Positions 21,871-34,620 of a DNA stretch of 64,000 bases are shown here, in pieces. Position numbers and translations under genes: made by a program. The notes below the pieces were generated by a model. It saw only the letters and a program-made list of their open reading frames with translations, had not been told where the DNA came from and searched no databases. The DNA is from Platerodrilus igneus (Eukaryota > Arthropoda > Insecta > Coleoptera > Lycidae), in contig JARFIW010001215.1 in assembly GCA_036346225.1 (NCBI GenBank), forward strand, positions 4,226,501-4,290,500, in the 5' to 3' direction. The stretch's first letter is position 1; each line of letters begins with the position of its first letter.

Positions 21871-23385
21871 ACGATAAATATTATTTAAAGAAATTTATTA
21901 AAAGAAATTTTGTGCATATTTGCATGTAATGACTAATTGAAAAAAAATGTATAACTAGGAATGCGAGGTCTATATTTTAAAACTAAAAACTGTATATGGC
22001 AAGATAAGGTATGGAACACTTGTAAATTAAGGGGTAATATCCATTTAAGTGTATGATCAAAATCAAAAGTTACAAAATAAATATGCCTAGAAATAAACGC
22101 TATAAAAGCTTAATGATAAGGTATATTCGCACAGGTAAGGTAATACTACAAGAAAAATTTTTATCAATGAAAGAGAAGAGAGGATGTATGTATTTACCTA
22201 ATTAAAAGTAAGATGACTGGTATGAGCTTCAAGTTAATCGTTAAAGGTAAAATTTACAATTAAAAACGTGTAATTCATAAGTTATTGATGGTACCATATG
22301 GTGTAATTTACATAAAATATCATTAGAAATTAGTTTTTGGGAAAAACTACTAATTATGTTAGACAGGAAATGGTTTGGTTGCATTTTCAGTTTTAAGATA
22401 GCAAAGGTAATTTTTATCTAAAATTATGTACACACAACCTATATTGGTATTATAAATAAGTGAGAAATTAAGTTAAAAAACATTTCGCAATTAACAGAGG
22501 TAGCCGGCCATGTTTATTTAGTAAATAATCAAAATTAGAGGTACTGTTTTTTTATTTTTGAGACTTAAAATATAGACAATCGACGCAAAACGAAATTTTA
22601 GGTAGAAAATTGAAATATATTGTAGAAACAACGTTAGGTAAAAAGCAAATTTAAAAACTTGTAAATAGATTATAATTATTAGAAGAATCGAATTTTTTTA
22701 TAATCAAGCACTCCTTTTACCGTGATTGTTGATTAAGTTTTTAATTTATAACGAGACTCTATAATATGAAAGCTAGATATTTTTAAAGGTTCATTATTAG
22801 ATAGGTATATGTGATAGTTAATCAAACCTAGAAATTTTTTCATTAGATAGCTATTATTCCTATGACACAAATTGACACAAGATATTTGCATACAACTTCG
22901 TGCAAATCAATTAAAACAGAAAACTGCATTTTAATTTAAAAATGCATCTTTGATTCTATTTTTGCAGTATTACGAATGTAGACCACTGGATAGTTTTAAA
23001 TATGCGTTACCGGAGATACTTTAAAGTGTGAAAATTTAAGAGCCGCAGAACTGAAGTGTTTTTTATGATTCTACAGATATGTTTTCAGGTTTGACCATAA
23101 GATTTTTATATTTTCTAATTAGGTATTAGATAAAGGACGAACGTGAAATTATATAGATGATATTAACCTGTAGAAATTGACTTAATAAATGAAAAAGCTA
23201 GTTATTAAAACATCGAATTCTATAAAACAAAACTGCTTCGTTGTTGAGGCTCTAAATGTAATATTTTTTAAATTAATAATATGTATGCACTTACAAATTT
23301 ATATAAGATTAAATTCCCCATGTCTCATCACACATGCAAACCTGATGTAAAAAGGATTATGCTTCAAATTGGGTCACGTGAATGA
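21871..23385. other. AT-rich intron sequence, nothing recognised
   Basis: No coding motif. A faint resemblance (TAACTAGGAATG) to the region after 60150 suggests it continues the repeat of 59780, much diverged. Confidence 0.4.
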
Positions 23386-23990
23386 CTTGCGGGTAAAGTG
23401 CACAAATTATAATTCAAAAGCTTACCTGGTGGAAATTATGGGCTCTTAGGTTCTTCGGCAGTAGTTTTATCGATGGTGTCCAGCGGTCCTCGTCGATGGA
23501 GTACATGTATTTTTTTATTTAGGTAGAGGGAGAAGGCACCAAAGGAAGGATCGATCACTTCGTCGACTCAAACTTCGCCTATCCACGTTCATATTCGATA
23601 ACGGTCAATAGTAAAGTCCCTTCCTTTTAGAGGCTTAATTCTCGTCAACTATAGTCCGCCCCATACAATTTTCCTGCTCCCATGCTAAAACTCCTAAATG
23701 CAGCTGCTCTTTCATGGCCTGGGAACGCAACATTTGCGGTTTTTACACCACAAATCGTAGACCAATGTCCTGAACTGTGTGAGAACCTAGTATGCATGGG
23801 ATTTATAGATAATGCTTAAATTAAAAATAATAAAGAAAACTTTCCCACCCTGGAATTAAAAATCTCTTAAAATTAAATAGTAACATAAAAAGTGAAGCCT
23901 TATAAAAAGACGCAACAAGTGATGACCAGTCCTGGGATGTGATTTTTAGTACACAACAACTGCAATACCAGAAATAAACTGCTTTTTAGC
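23386..23990. repeat. Dispersed repeat, copy B (partner 17497-18130)
   Basis: Same orientation and anchor order as copy A, separated from it by 5.3 kb that includes a hAT MITE and a mariner. The pair could be old LTRs of a non-autonomous element. Confidence 0.65.
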
Positions 23991-24212
23991 TCAGTGTACT
24001 TCGCTTCAACAAGCCCAATAAATATACAATTGTACGCCTGAGTATATTAGCAAAGTATGCTTAAAATACATACATTATCAATAACATTTCTTTCTCATAA
24101 TATAATCGTTCAGTCTCTAACCTTCCTATTTATAAATTAAAATAGCAGAAGTTTGTGATCTCTTGACAAATGTCACCTATTTTCTTTTTTCCTTTGCATT
24201 TACACATACTCT

Positions 24213-24257
<45 letters not shown>

Positions 24258-25673
24258 TGTGATAAGGGGTTGCTTAAGGGTGCACGTAATAGTAAAGGTC
24301 GTTCGGGAAGGAGTAATTAGAATAGGCAGCAGAAAACCACACTTATTTTAGGAAACAATTAAGAAATTGACATAGTTTGTAGATAGTAAATATTAAATAC
24401 CCTGTAGATAAAGTTTAGTTAATTTAGGTAAAACAAATAAGGATATTTTCAGTGGAGGCACGCGTAATAAATGATAAAGTGTAATTAGACACGCATTAAG
24501 AAAAAGAGTTCCAGACAATTAAAGTAATACGGATATAGAAATAAAGTTTCAGGTAGTTAATATAAATGCATACAACGATCTAATCATTTGATAAGAGGAA
24601 TGATTAAAAATTGCGTGAATCACATGTAAACATGGAAATTTAAAATCGGGTTGCATCAGTTGTTTATAGAAAAGCGAGTAATCTATCAAAATACAGCATG
24701 GTGATATGAAAGACAGCTGTGGGCATGTGGTGATTATGAGGAATCGCAGAGCATTGCATCAGAAACTGCTCAATATGTAATTATTTGATTGGTCAGAGAC
24801 AAGCGACGAGTTCTAGACCAAACCCACGCATGGAGCGGGAATTCGAGATTATATTAGCAAGCACCTTGATGGGAAAGTCAGTTTTGAACTCAATGAAGGC
24901 CGAAGTGCATTGCCATTAAATAAAGTAATACGCAACGAGTATAAAAGTGAAAAATAATATGAGTGCTAATATGAAGATAATCACCGTTTAAACGTAAGTA
25001 CGTTTTTAATGAATTTATTGTAAACTAAGACATAAAAATAATAGGGTTTCGAGGTCTGCGGGAAATTGACTAGGATTATGATGTTAAGAAAAATTACAGT
25101 AATACAATTTAAATGTTAAGGGAAGAAGAAGAATAATACAATCGTGAAGTACAGGGGTGAAACAAACTACTATTTTAAGTCTGGGGCAAGAATGATAAAT
25201 TTGGAGAATTGAAATAAATTGGGTATATAATTTAATGGTGGTGATCCATAGTGTAATAATTTGAATGGAATCCAGAATTGGGGAAGATTATTTTTATTGG
25301 GAGCGTCGATGTGAAAAAGATAAAACCAGGTCAGATTTTCAGTTATAAGACATTTGTTTTTCTATATGAATTTTTATTTTATTTTAATATTGAATTTGCT
25401 AAATAAGAAATGCTTGTGAAAAGTCAACAAAAGAAGTTGCGTACGTATTGAGTGAGTAATAGAAAACAGGTATAGAATATTCTACATTTGTTGGTAAAGA
25501 TCTTAATTTTCTTTGATGACTTTGGGTTTTTGAGTAAATGATTGTTAATACATGAGATTTATAAAATTAACTGATTGAAAAGTGTATTTCGAATAATTTC
25601 AAAAGCTGTACATAACATATTGGTTCTATTATACAAAATCTAAATTTACTGAATTTTATAATTGCAAATAAAT
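23991..25673. other. AT-rich intron sequence with (TA)n
   Basis: Apart from the microsatellite, no gene or element is recognised. A TATAAAAG word at 24940-24947 might belong to an old LTR promoter, but nothing supports that. Confidence 0.4.
24216..24255. repeat. (TA)n microsatellite
   Basis: About 20 TA units; no element end seen beside it. Confidence 0.95.
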
Positions 25674-26343
25674 GCTAGCCGAGGTCATAAGATTTAAATA
25701 GTACAAAAGGCGGAGCCATCAGTTGAGCAGGAAAGTGATAAGTCGCAAGGCGGTAACGTGTCGAATTTTGCCATTGGTAGATAGAGTTGTTTACAGATAA
25801 AGTCCAGTTGATAGCGATATTAAGAAAACAGCTGGAGAAGGAAATAACTACACTTAATCGTGAATATTAAAATGGTGGTCCAATAATTTAGAGTATAGCA
25901 AATAAATAATGCAACACAAAGTCGGGGCATGATAATTCTTCGAATATTACAGCAATATAAATATGGCTACCCAAGTCGGGGCATGATAATTATTCCAATA
26001 GCATAGCAATAAAGAGGCAGCCCAACGAAGGGGTTTGAGTATCCAATATTATAGCAATAAAGATAACAGCCCAACGTAGGGGCACGATGAGAATTTAATA
26101 GCATAGCAATATATATTGCTATGATATTCGCCTGAACAATTGAGCCCCAGCGTTGGGCCGTCATAAAATTTGCTATGATATAGGCTCCACGATTGGGCAT
26201 ACCATAAAATTTCTGTGTTATTCCCTATTGTTATTTTGAGCCCCACGATTGTGCATGTATAAATTTTGCTGTGTTACTCGATTTTAGGATTAATGAGCCC
26301 TAATGTTATGAAATGTTAAATTAGGATTTTTATCTCGGCTAGC
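25674..26343. repeat. Candidate palindromic element with 10-bp inverted ends
   Basis: GCTAGCCGAG at 25674-25683 is exactly inverted at 26334-26343 and encloses a tandem array that changes orientation in the middle. No coding capacity. The ends may be chance, so the element borders are uncertain. Confidence 0.45.
25905..26300. repeat. Inverted tandem array of about 50-bp units
   Basis: Units with (A)GCCCAACGTAGGGGC-like cores run forward at about 25920, 25974, 26022 and 26070. They then run reversed (GAGCCCC..CGTTGGGC) at about 26140, 26190 and 26240. The turning point is the palindrome AGCAATATATATTGCT (26106-26121). The core resembles the complement of a tRNA-Lys 3' end as used in retroelement primer sites. 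No cas-like genes or uniform spacers, so not CRISPR. Confidence 0.75.
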
Positions 26344-26779
26344 CTACTGAATGGATCTTATTGAATCAAATAAAGCAATTCTATAATACACAATATAATA
26401 ATTGATTATATTTACAACACTCAAAATTTTCCTTTTTTGTACAGAATATCTACATATACCAGATTTATGTTTTTATGAAAGCCAGCAAAATTATCTTTTA
26501 CTTATTCAGGGACCTTCGAACGTTCCAAGATCCCTATTTCATTGTCATAATTTTTTAAGTGACCCTTTTTGATGACTCTTACAAATATACAATGTGACAA
26601 ATATTAAATCAAAACAGTTTTCAATAATAAAGTGTATTAAGATTGCTAACCTGGAATGGGTTCTGTAGTTCCATCCTAGTCTATGATCTGCATTCTCTTT
26701 CTGTGCTTGGTGTGCTTATTGATATGCCGGCCCCATATAAGAATCGGCTCTCATAAATCGCTTCCAATTAAAATTGTAC
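26344..26779. other. AT-rich intron sequence, nothing recognised
   Basis: No open frame with family motifs and no repeats seen. Confidence 0.5.
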
Positions 26780-27015
26780 CAAGTCGGAATTAGAATACGT
26801 TCATTTTAAATTATTTCCAAATTTAGAGTATGTTCAAAGTTAGAAGTCCCAAATTAAAGTCGTCTTAAATATCCCAAATTAAAGCCATCTCCATGAAATA
26901 TGTCTTAAATTACAACCCAAATTAAAGTCGAAATTAAAATCCAAGATTAAGAGTCGAAATTAAAATCCAATTTACATGTCGGAATTAAAATCCATGTCGG
27001 AATTAAAAGCCGTCT
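26780..27015. repeat. Degenerate minisatellite, AAATTAAARTC-type
   Basis: Words such as GTCGAAATTAAAATCCA, GTCGGAATTAAAATCC and CCCAAATTAAAGTC recur about ten times with irregular spacing of roughly 15-30 bp. Confidence 0.7.
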
Positions 27016-27836
27016 ATTTGTAGATCGGCTTATTTTCGTTGCACAAATTCTCGCAGTTTTAATTCTGATTTATTTTGGTTTATACTTCACTAGTTACGTA
27101 AGCTTTTGACACCTTTGAACATAGTTGTTGCTCAGTTTGAATATAGACTCACCTGTCGCTTCGTCACTATCGTATATATAAGCCCTACCTCCAACTGATT
27201 TCATTGGCTTGTTTATGTTCTAGGGCGATACTTCTACCTTATCTCGCATACCTCTGAATTTTCACCAATTATTTAGTTTAAATCTTTCAATGCATGCCTT
27301 GTCTGTCACGTAGGCATCCCGCATATCGTGGTATTATTTGAGAATTTCCAACTTTTGACTTTTATTAACTCACGTATTCGGATGTTTATTAAATTTTATC
27401 GTCTAAATTGAATCGCCTGGTGCTTATTTATTTCTACAGAATAGTGGATTTTTGAACAAATGTGTTTTCTTCCAGTCACGTAACGATTTTCTAATAATGA
27501 ATTATTTAGAGTGCGTGTACGATGATATTTTCGACGAAATTGTTAAATATTTGTAATGCCAATTTATCTATGCTTCCCGGTGATTTAATTTTGATGCATT
27601 TTGTTGCATTTTAAAATCTTATGTTTACTTGTAAACTACACTTAGACATCTTTATGTTCTCATACATTTAATCTCGTGTATTTTATATACAATGTCCTCT
27701 CAATTAACAATATGTTGAGTGACCGCTTTACTTTTATGATTTCTGGAATTATGTGCTTTTCTTAGAGTGGAAGTTGTCTACATTTATTCTACAACCCCCA
27801 TGACTTAACCTACCCCTAAACTACCCTATTATAGCA

Positions 27837-27842
<6 letters not shown>

Positions 27843-27882
<40 letters not shown>

Positions 27883-27947
27883 TTACATACAACATATGTG
27901 TGTGTGTGTGTGTGTGTGTGCATGCATGCGTGCGTGCATGCATGTGT
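27843..27947. repeat. Compound microsatellite (TA)n-(TG)n-(CATG/CGTG)n
   Basis: (AT)n at 27843-27880, (TG)n at 27897-27920, then alternating CATG and CGTG to about 27947. Confidence 0.95.
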
Positions 27948-30213
27948 GAATGAACAGTTATGTTTGTAGGGTTTACTTTTTACCAGTAGTACTTTTCAAA
28001 AGGAGCAGTTGATGTCGTTCACAAGTCAACTGTTTATGAGAAAAATATGATCAGCCGCTGATTTTTATTGTTTTGATATAGGGTGTAACATGTCTTGTCG
28101 CTATGCCTCAATATGTTACTGCGTGCTTCGCACTAAGACACATATATTTCCTTTTTGTTAATAAATAACAGTGAATTCTGTTAATATTCCAACTCAAATT
28201 TAAGTTTTCTACATTTAAAATAAATTCCAGAAAATAACACGCTATACAACCTTTTATAAATTCTTTATTTATAAATCTCCCATTTCTTAATATACAATTA
28301 CGTACATATCTAGGTAATTTTCGTATTGGTAAATTTTCCAATACTCTTCTATAAAAGCATATTTGGAGTGAATCCGAATCGGTCTAATCAAGACGTTCGT
28401 TAGTGTTCGTTTCACCCAACAATCTTCCTTGGTTATTTTTGGTTTGATAAGTCAAAGTTTCTTTCTTTTCTTATCTGACTGCCTTCAAGAGCTTTTTTTG
28501 AGAATTTTGATATTACCTCGCCATTTGTACCTGCTTTTGAATATGGAGCCGAGAGCACCAGATTATCTACGTTACCCACCTTTACTATTTAAACGTGGGA
28601 CTTTCTGCCACCCTGGAATTTTCTACTGGACCTTTACATTTATCTTCGCTTAATGCGTTTGCTCTTCAATTATATTCTAAATTACGTTGTCGTCTAAATT
28701 TTGTGTATGTATCGTCCAGTTACTACGTAAACTATTGTTAGAAGATTACCTAAATCTAGCAAGTTCTGGTTGTTACAATTTCTGGAGATGTGCGAGATCT
28801 TTTGTTTTTCCCGCAAGCCGGTTCACACAATCTACTAATATCGCCGCAGGATACAAAGGAGCACCTGTTAAACTTTGAGTAACATTTGTTTTATTTGAGT
28901 TGCAAAAAACTACAGGTATGAGATTAAAACTTTTACTAAATAAATAGCTTCTTATATAAATAAAAAGGCGATTGAGCTTTTGTTTGAAAATAATCACATC
29001 TGTCTTTAAAACTTTATTCTAAAGTATTTATCTTGCATGTAAGATGCGAATTTATTTAACTTGTGTAAACTAATAATATGTAAATTTTGGTTAACTGCTC
29101 ACGTATTCTGTGACATAAGGATTTTCATGAAACTTTTTGGGATAAGAGCTCTATACCTAAAAAGAAATCAAATTTCCTTTTACATTTTATTACTAATGTG
29201 AAAATATAATTGCCTATGGTTATAATTGACAATAAGAATATTCTTTTAATGCATGTCGATAGTCAAAATTTTGTCTTATTCTATATCTGTTAACATTAAT
29301 GAAATTGAATATTAAAACATATGTATGAAGTGTTTAAACCATATACGTTATTATTTGCACTTCATACATACGTTTGTAGAAATGATATGTGTTTAAACAA
29401 ATGCCTTACCTGGACGTTATATACAAAATTTTTTCGAGTATAATTTTTAACTATTAAAAAAAAAGTTATCGTGTATATTTAATTTTATCTAAGTATCTTT
29501 GCTTCACCCTGATATTTAAGTCTTTTGCATTCACCGCAGCCGATGAAGGTTGATGCTAGTCCCGCCAGAATATTTTTATATTCTGCTGTTCACCTATCCT
29601 TTTACTACCCGTAAAAAGGTTAGGGTGCAAGGATATGGTATCAATTTTTGAACCGTACCTACGCAATGCAAATGCCACCGCATGATGGAATGGTCAGAAA
29701 TTATCACATATGTTAGTTCTCTGATAGACTGATGTGATTCGTCATGGATTAAAGCATTTAAACCAATTAAAAATAAAAATTACATAATTGGTATAATATA
29801 GATAGGAAAGATTCATAAATATAGCTGAGCAGGAGTGCACAATTTTATCTTAAATAACATGCTTCTCATTCAGATTCGGGTAGTATAAGTAAATTCGCTT
29901 CTCGAACAGAATTTTTCACATTAGGAATAATTTGTCTGCTTAATTCACCTAGAAATTCTACTTTCACCTGTCTACATTTGCGTTGGGGTATCATTCGACC
30001 TACTGCCTAACAACGCAGAATAAAGTAACAGTATTTTCCAAAAAAATATACAGAGGATGTTGTATTTAAAAAAAAAGTTACATAGTCTTGCTCAAATATA
30101 GTAGGTCATGAAAAAATACTTAATCCCTCATATTTGTAAAGAAAATACATTTAAAGAACTTTTTCCACAAAATTTTTGTATATGTCGTCCATTTTCAAAA
30201 GATATGGTGGCTA
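27948..30213. other. Intron sequence before exon 2, no gene recognised
   Basis: Small open frames exist on both strands (for example 28341-28108 on the - strand, 77 codons), without motifs I can name. The - strand stretch 30010-29870 reads open for about 45 codons, also unrecognised. No splice-supported exon. Confidence 0.4.
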
Positions 30214-30269
30214 ATGATAACTATACCACACCTTGTATTACTTACATGCCTTGATAATTCTTTTTTTAG

Positions 30270-30523
30270 TGCAATTAATGGCTTTCATCACACAAGTTTA
30301 AGACCTGTTTTACCTGGGACTATTAGTGAACTTAAGACTATACCAACAGACTCTCATTTAATATTTACCGCCGAAACACATAATTTTCCAACTGGTGTTG
30401 CACCATTTAGTGGTGCTACTACAGGGACTGGTGGACGCATTAGAGATGTACAAGCTGTTGGAAGGGGTGGTTATTGTATTGCCGGTACTGCAGGCTATTC
30501 AGTTGGAAATCTGCATATTCCGA
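30270..30523 (+). CDS. Pfas: PFAS coding exon 2 (first synthase half, ATP/Mg region)
   Basis: The acceptor is TTTTTTTAG (30261-30269). The first base completes Ser280 and the reading continues as SAING, matching the SAIQG type of other animals. Residues about 281-364 follow. They contain TAETHNFPTG (313-322) and SGATTGTGGRIRD (327-339), conserved nucleotide- and magnesium-binding stretches of FGAM synthase, then AGTAGY and GNLHIP. The donor is A|GTAAGT at 30524, leaving phase 1. The exon stands alone, 29 kb from exon 1 and 7 kb from exon 3. Confidence 0.95.
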
Positions 30524-30979
30524 GTAAGTATTATTTCTTTGGATGAATTAAAAGATAGGAGATGTGTAATGTTATTTTGATAGTATTGATGATGAAGTGA
30601 AGTAACTTCTATATTGATCTCTAAAGTTCAGGTTTACCATTAACACGTTCACTGCCGATCATACACCACCGTCTGTGCGATGTTATACTAGCCACATAGG
30701 CCGATCACACAAACAGTGCGTTATATAGAGCAGCAACTTAAATGCTATATTACAACTACGGCTTGCTTCGCATTACAGTCTATTTCATGTTGGCGTGTTG
30801 GAACAGTGTCCTAGAAATAAATTATTAGCGCTGTTTCTAGTTTTTGCAGTTTAATGTAAACGAAATAGTTATGGATACTCAGAATGATCCCGCTGATTGC
30901 TAATTTATTCAGCAATGTAAGTACTTGAAAAGAATGCGTGTTTAATGGTTGATTAATTTTCATATTTTTTTAAGGTAAT

Positions 30980-32290
30980 ATGAATAAGAGAGAGGTTGTT
31001 CATGGTTAAGGATGACAGATTGTTTTTAACGTATTTCAATTTTTGAAATGCGAAAGAGATTCAGGAGCCCTTAACCTGAGCATTTTGCAAGAGTGTGTGG
31101 CTGAAGCAACAGGCATTTCATTTCGGACCGTGTAAAGAATTGTAAAGGAAGGCACAATCAAACCTGACTACAGCAAATTCACTTCAAGAAAAAGCACAAC
31201 GAAATCAAATCCAAAGTTGACAGTGGATGGGTTTGAGGAAGCGATCCTAAGAACCATTATGTATCGGTTTGCAGCAATACATAAACGTAGACCGACTTTG
31301 AAGGCAGTGTTTAAAGAATTTAAAAATGATTGTTCTTTTACATGGGAAAATTAAATTTGTTCGGAAAAATAATTCTAAGAGCAAGATATAGTTGGAGAGA
31401 ACTATGGATAACAGAAAAATTATTGTTGAATATTGCAATATAAGAGCAAAGCATACTATATTTAAAAAATCTTAATAAGAATAAAGAAGAAGGTAGAAAC
31501 ATTGTGTACATCGATGAAACATATCTGCACAGTTCTCACACTGTATCAAAGTGTCGGGATGATGGCATCACAAAGGGTTTCAATTCGCCAGTTTCAAAAG
31601 ATAAACGTTTGATAATTGTTCATGCAGGTGGGAACAACGGGTTTGTTCCAAATGCAGCATTGGTGTTTAAGTCTGGTTTGAAAACTGGGAATTATCCCGG
31701 AATGAATCACCGTTATTATAAAAAGTGGCTGCAGGAAAAATTATTACCAAATTTGGAACCAACTTCAGTGCTGATGATAGACAATGTGTCATCATAATGT
31801 TCTTGTGCATCCTAGCCCCGCTTTAAGTTGAAAGAAAATAGATATGCAGAATTGGTTAAAGGAACGAAAGATCTTTTTTGAATGTAGCGATATCAAGCCA
31901 GAATTGTATTCCATAATTAAGGCAAATCAACTCGTTCATCAGGTGTTTGTAATGGATCAGCTACTAGCAGAACATGGTCATGCAGAACTGCGTTTACGTC
32001 CATATCATCCCGAACTAAATCCTGTCCAGAACATGGACCTTACTTAAAAACCATGCTGCTGCATGCAATGTAACCTTTAAAATAGATGATGTATGGAAAT
32101 TGGCAGAACAACATATAAAAAATATCGGAGTTAAATGATGGAGTAAAGTATGTTTGCATGGTGAAAAAACAGAAAAGTAATATGTTGAACGAGAAACTTT
32201 TACTGATGAGGTTCAAGAAATAATTATACGGGTTGATGGTAATAGTGATGATTCAGATGGTGATGAAGGTTTAGGATGTGAACCCATTTA
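30980..32290 (+). pseudogene. IS630-like DDE_3 transposase relic
   Basis: A HTH-like N-terminus (SILQECVAEATGISFRTV, IVKEGTIK) is followed after several stops by the catalytic part. 31504 onward has YIDETYLHSSHTVSK (first Asp), KDKRLIIVHAGG and VLMIDN (second Asp). 31844-32047 contains LRLRPYHPELNPVQNM (third acidic position, Glu in PELNP). The end, near 32220-32290, is acidic (DGNSDDSDGDEG). This family is common in insect genomes. Multiple frameshifts and stops. A terminal inverted repeat could not be identified. Confidence 0.8.
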
Positions 32291-32599
32291 AATAAATTAA
32301 TGTATAGCACCTCTGCAAAATAGTTGAATGATAGTTTTTACTTAGCACTTGTAAAAAATATGTCTAATAAATGCATTAAATATTTTATTATATAGATTGG
32401 AAGTTCTTTAAAAACAGGAAAGAATGAGGCAAAGAAAAACTGAACATAATTGGTACATTTTGTTTCGCAATAACATTTATACTGAGATATTCAGGGCCAT
32501 GTTAGGTTATATTGATGCCGAGGTGTAGTAAGAATTTTGTTGCCCCCCAAAAACATTAATGTTTTAATAGTAAAATAGTGCACATTTGTAAAGATATAT

Positions 32600-33680
32600 T
32601 TTTATATTAGAAACACAGTATAGGTATACTATAAACAAAAATATTTAATGGTCTATTCTTTCTTGTGTCATTATTTTAATTTAGAAAGCAATCGTTCATG
32701 TTCAGCAACCGTTATGGTTAGTAGTAACATTTTTCTCAAAGCTATCGACCAAATCAAGTGTATCTATATCTCTTTCAATTTTTGCAACGTCAGATAATTT
32801 GATCTGCAAACTTCCAAAAAGTGTTCTCTAACTTGGACTTTTTTGCTCAAATAATCTGAAGATACAAATCTTGTTGTGATAGTAATTTGTTCCTGATGAC
32901 TCATGTTAGGAGTCCATAACTAAAAAATATTTAGCTTCCTACAACATGATTTTAATAACTTTCTTATGTTACCTCCTATAATTGATAATATTTCATTTTA
33001 TATTTTATTTCCTAATTGGGCAAGCGGTTACCTTTTATTCGAATATGTAGAATACATTCGGCCATAACTGGATCAAATTTTAAAATGGTTTTAATCATTT
33101 ATAAAAAATTACTGGTATTTTTTGAGAGAGTTTATGTTCTGTTTCGTAAAAAGCTAAATTTTATCGGGTTAGATATTGCACAATTAGTATAATTCTTTCT
33201 AAAACCACTGGCCAATGTTTTTTTCTTAGGTAATAATGCTCTAATTCAACTTGATTTCCAAATAATTTACTTTTGATGAATTTTGCAACTGGATCAAATC
33301 ATTACAGCACTTTACATCAGTTTTACTTTTCTCATGTCCGATCAACTGTTGCAGTTATTAAAACCAGTTTTTTCTCCTAAAGGAGTAGACTGATTTCGAA
33401 AAATTTTGCAGCAAAAGCAAAATACTGTATTTTTCTTTGCTGAATATAATAACAAGTTACAGTTGACAACCTCTTCAATAGGTAACCACTATTTACAATA
33501 ATTTTTTGAAAAGCTTCTAGTATGAGCATCCCTGGGATAATTAAAATTAGTTATTTGTTTCTACTCACCATTAACCAGAATCAGTTCTGTTTTTTTCATC
33601 AGTAACATCAGGCCATTTTCTGGGATTTTGAGAAACCGCACAAATTTGCTGAACTCTTGAAAACAGCTCATAAGTTAAAC
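32600..33680 (-). pseudogene. hAT-family (DUF4371/ZMYM1-like) transposase relic
   Basis: On the - strand 32935-32810 reads TPNMSHQEQITITTRFVSSD followed by YLSKKVQVREHFLE, a well-conserved block of hAT proteins of the DUF4371 type. KLKEIDTLDL-like sequence follows toward 32740. Upstream on the - strand (33680-33560) a broken frame resembles the family N-terminus. In between only short matches and many stops are seen. A decayed element; ends not found. Confidence 0.65.
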
Positions 33681-33779
33681 TTTTTAACATATCTTCAGCA
33701 TCTTCTTGATGTTTTGGTGGAAAATCTAAAGATGATTTGTTAAGAACCTTGGCTTCTGTTTTTTCAGAACTCTAAATAG

Positions 33780-34620
33780 CACTACATTCAACTTGAAAAG
33801 GTGATGTCTTTGGATGACATTTCTGGAATACCTTCATAGGTGCGACTATGTAAGTACGGGGAGACCGAGAGAGCATAGGGACAGAAATGTAAATCAGGTT
33901 AGATTTGAGAATAGGGAAGAAAATTATAATAATAGACGTGGGATGAATTGTAATAGATCTTTTCGAAATAACTGGGAGCAAAGAGGTAATTTTTATAGAA
34001 GTAGCAGCGGTACGAGAAGCACGAGTCAGTGACCGGGGATGCAACGTCAAAACAGCTCACTGGAGATTACAAGAGCACAAACAAGTGCAAGTGAAAGAGA
34101 CGATGAGGTTTGAAATAGGCCATAAGTTAGGAGGATGTATGGCGAGGTAGTAGAGGGACAAGTAGGACCTAGTAGTGTGACAAGGGGACGACAGGATTTT
34201 CAATAAGGGACAGACCACTAGAAGTATGTAAATATGAACATCCGTGGGAATTTATGACGATTGAGGAGGAAGTGGAACCAGAAGTAGTGAAAAAAGTATG
34301 TTTGCCGATAGTAGAGGTGAAAATTTTAAATTATAATGAGTATCTTTGCTCAATTCAGGAGCAGAGGCGAGTTTAGTATCTGAGGAATTTGTTAGTAAAA
34401 TTAAGGAGGAAATTTGTGATAGAATTATGCCAATTAGGAGATAATTTAGTAGCTCTGAATAAAAAGAGGTTTGCTGTAGCAAATGGTTAGTTAGGTTCTT
34501 TAAGCTGTGAACAGGAATTTGTAATTGTTCCTGGACTTAAATTTAAAAGTATCTTGGGGATGGATTGTATGATGAAGTTAGGTTTGATTATAGACATTTT
34601 CCCTTGTGTTTATAACTAGC
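33780..34620 (+). pseudogene. gypsy gag-protease relic, same family as 50433-57975
   Basis: An Arg/Asn-rich gag end (33814-34032: NVNQVRFENREENY, RSFRNNWEQRGNFYRS) is followed by protease sequence (IEEEVEPE, CLPIVEVKI, EEFVSKIKEE) and the post-protease run SCEQEFVIVPGLKFKSILGM then DCMMKLG. The same order and very similar words occur on the - strand at 54550-53830, so both derive from one gypsy family. Here frameshifts separate each piece and no LTR is left. Confidence 0.8.

Larger units (their letters stand above)
1034..30269 (+). other. PFAS intron 1 (29.2 kb), transposon-filled
   Basis: Donor GTAAGT at 1034 and acceptor TTTTTTTAG at 30269. Nearly half is recognisable mobile DNA: the nested gypsy/LINE/Penelope block, SINE, BEL relic, hAT MITE and mariner. 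The rest is AT-rich sequence with microsatellites and unclassified repeats. I see no host exon in it. Confidence 0.9.

Noticed and set aside
25905..26300. CRISPR array
   Set aside because: Eukaryotic context, units vary, no uniform repeat-spacer pattern, orientation inverts midway.
28108..28341. 77-codon - strand frame
   Set aside because: Not recognised, no splice or neighbour support, within AT-rich intron. Left as unassigned.
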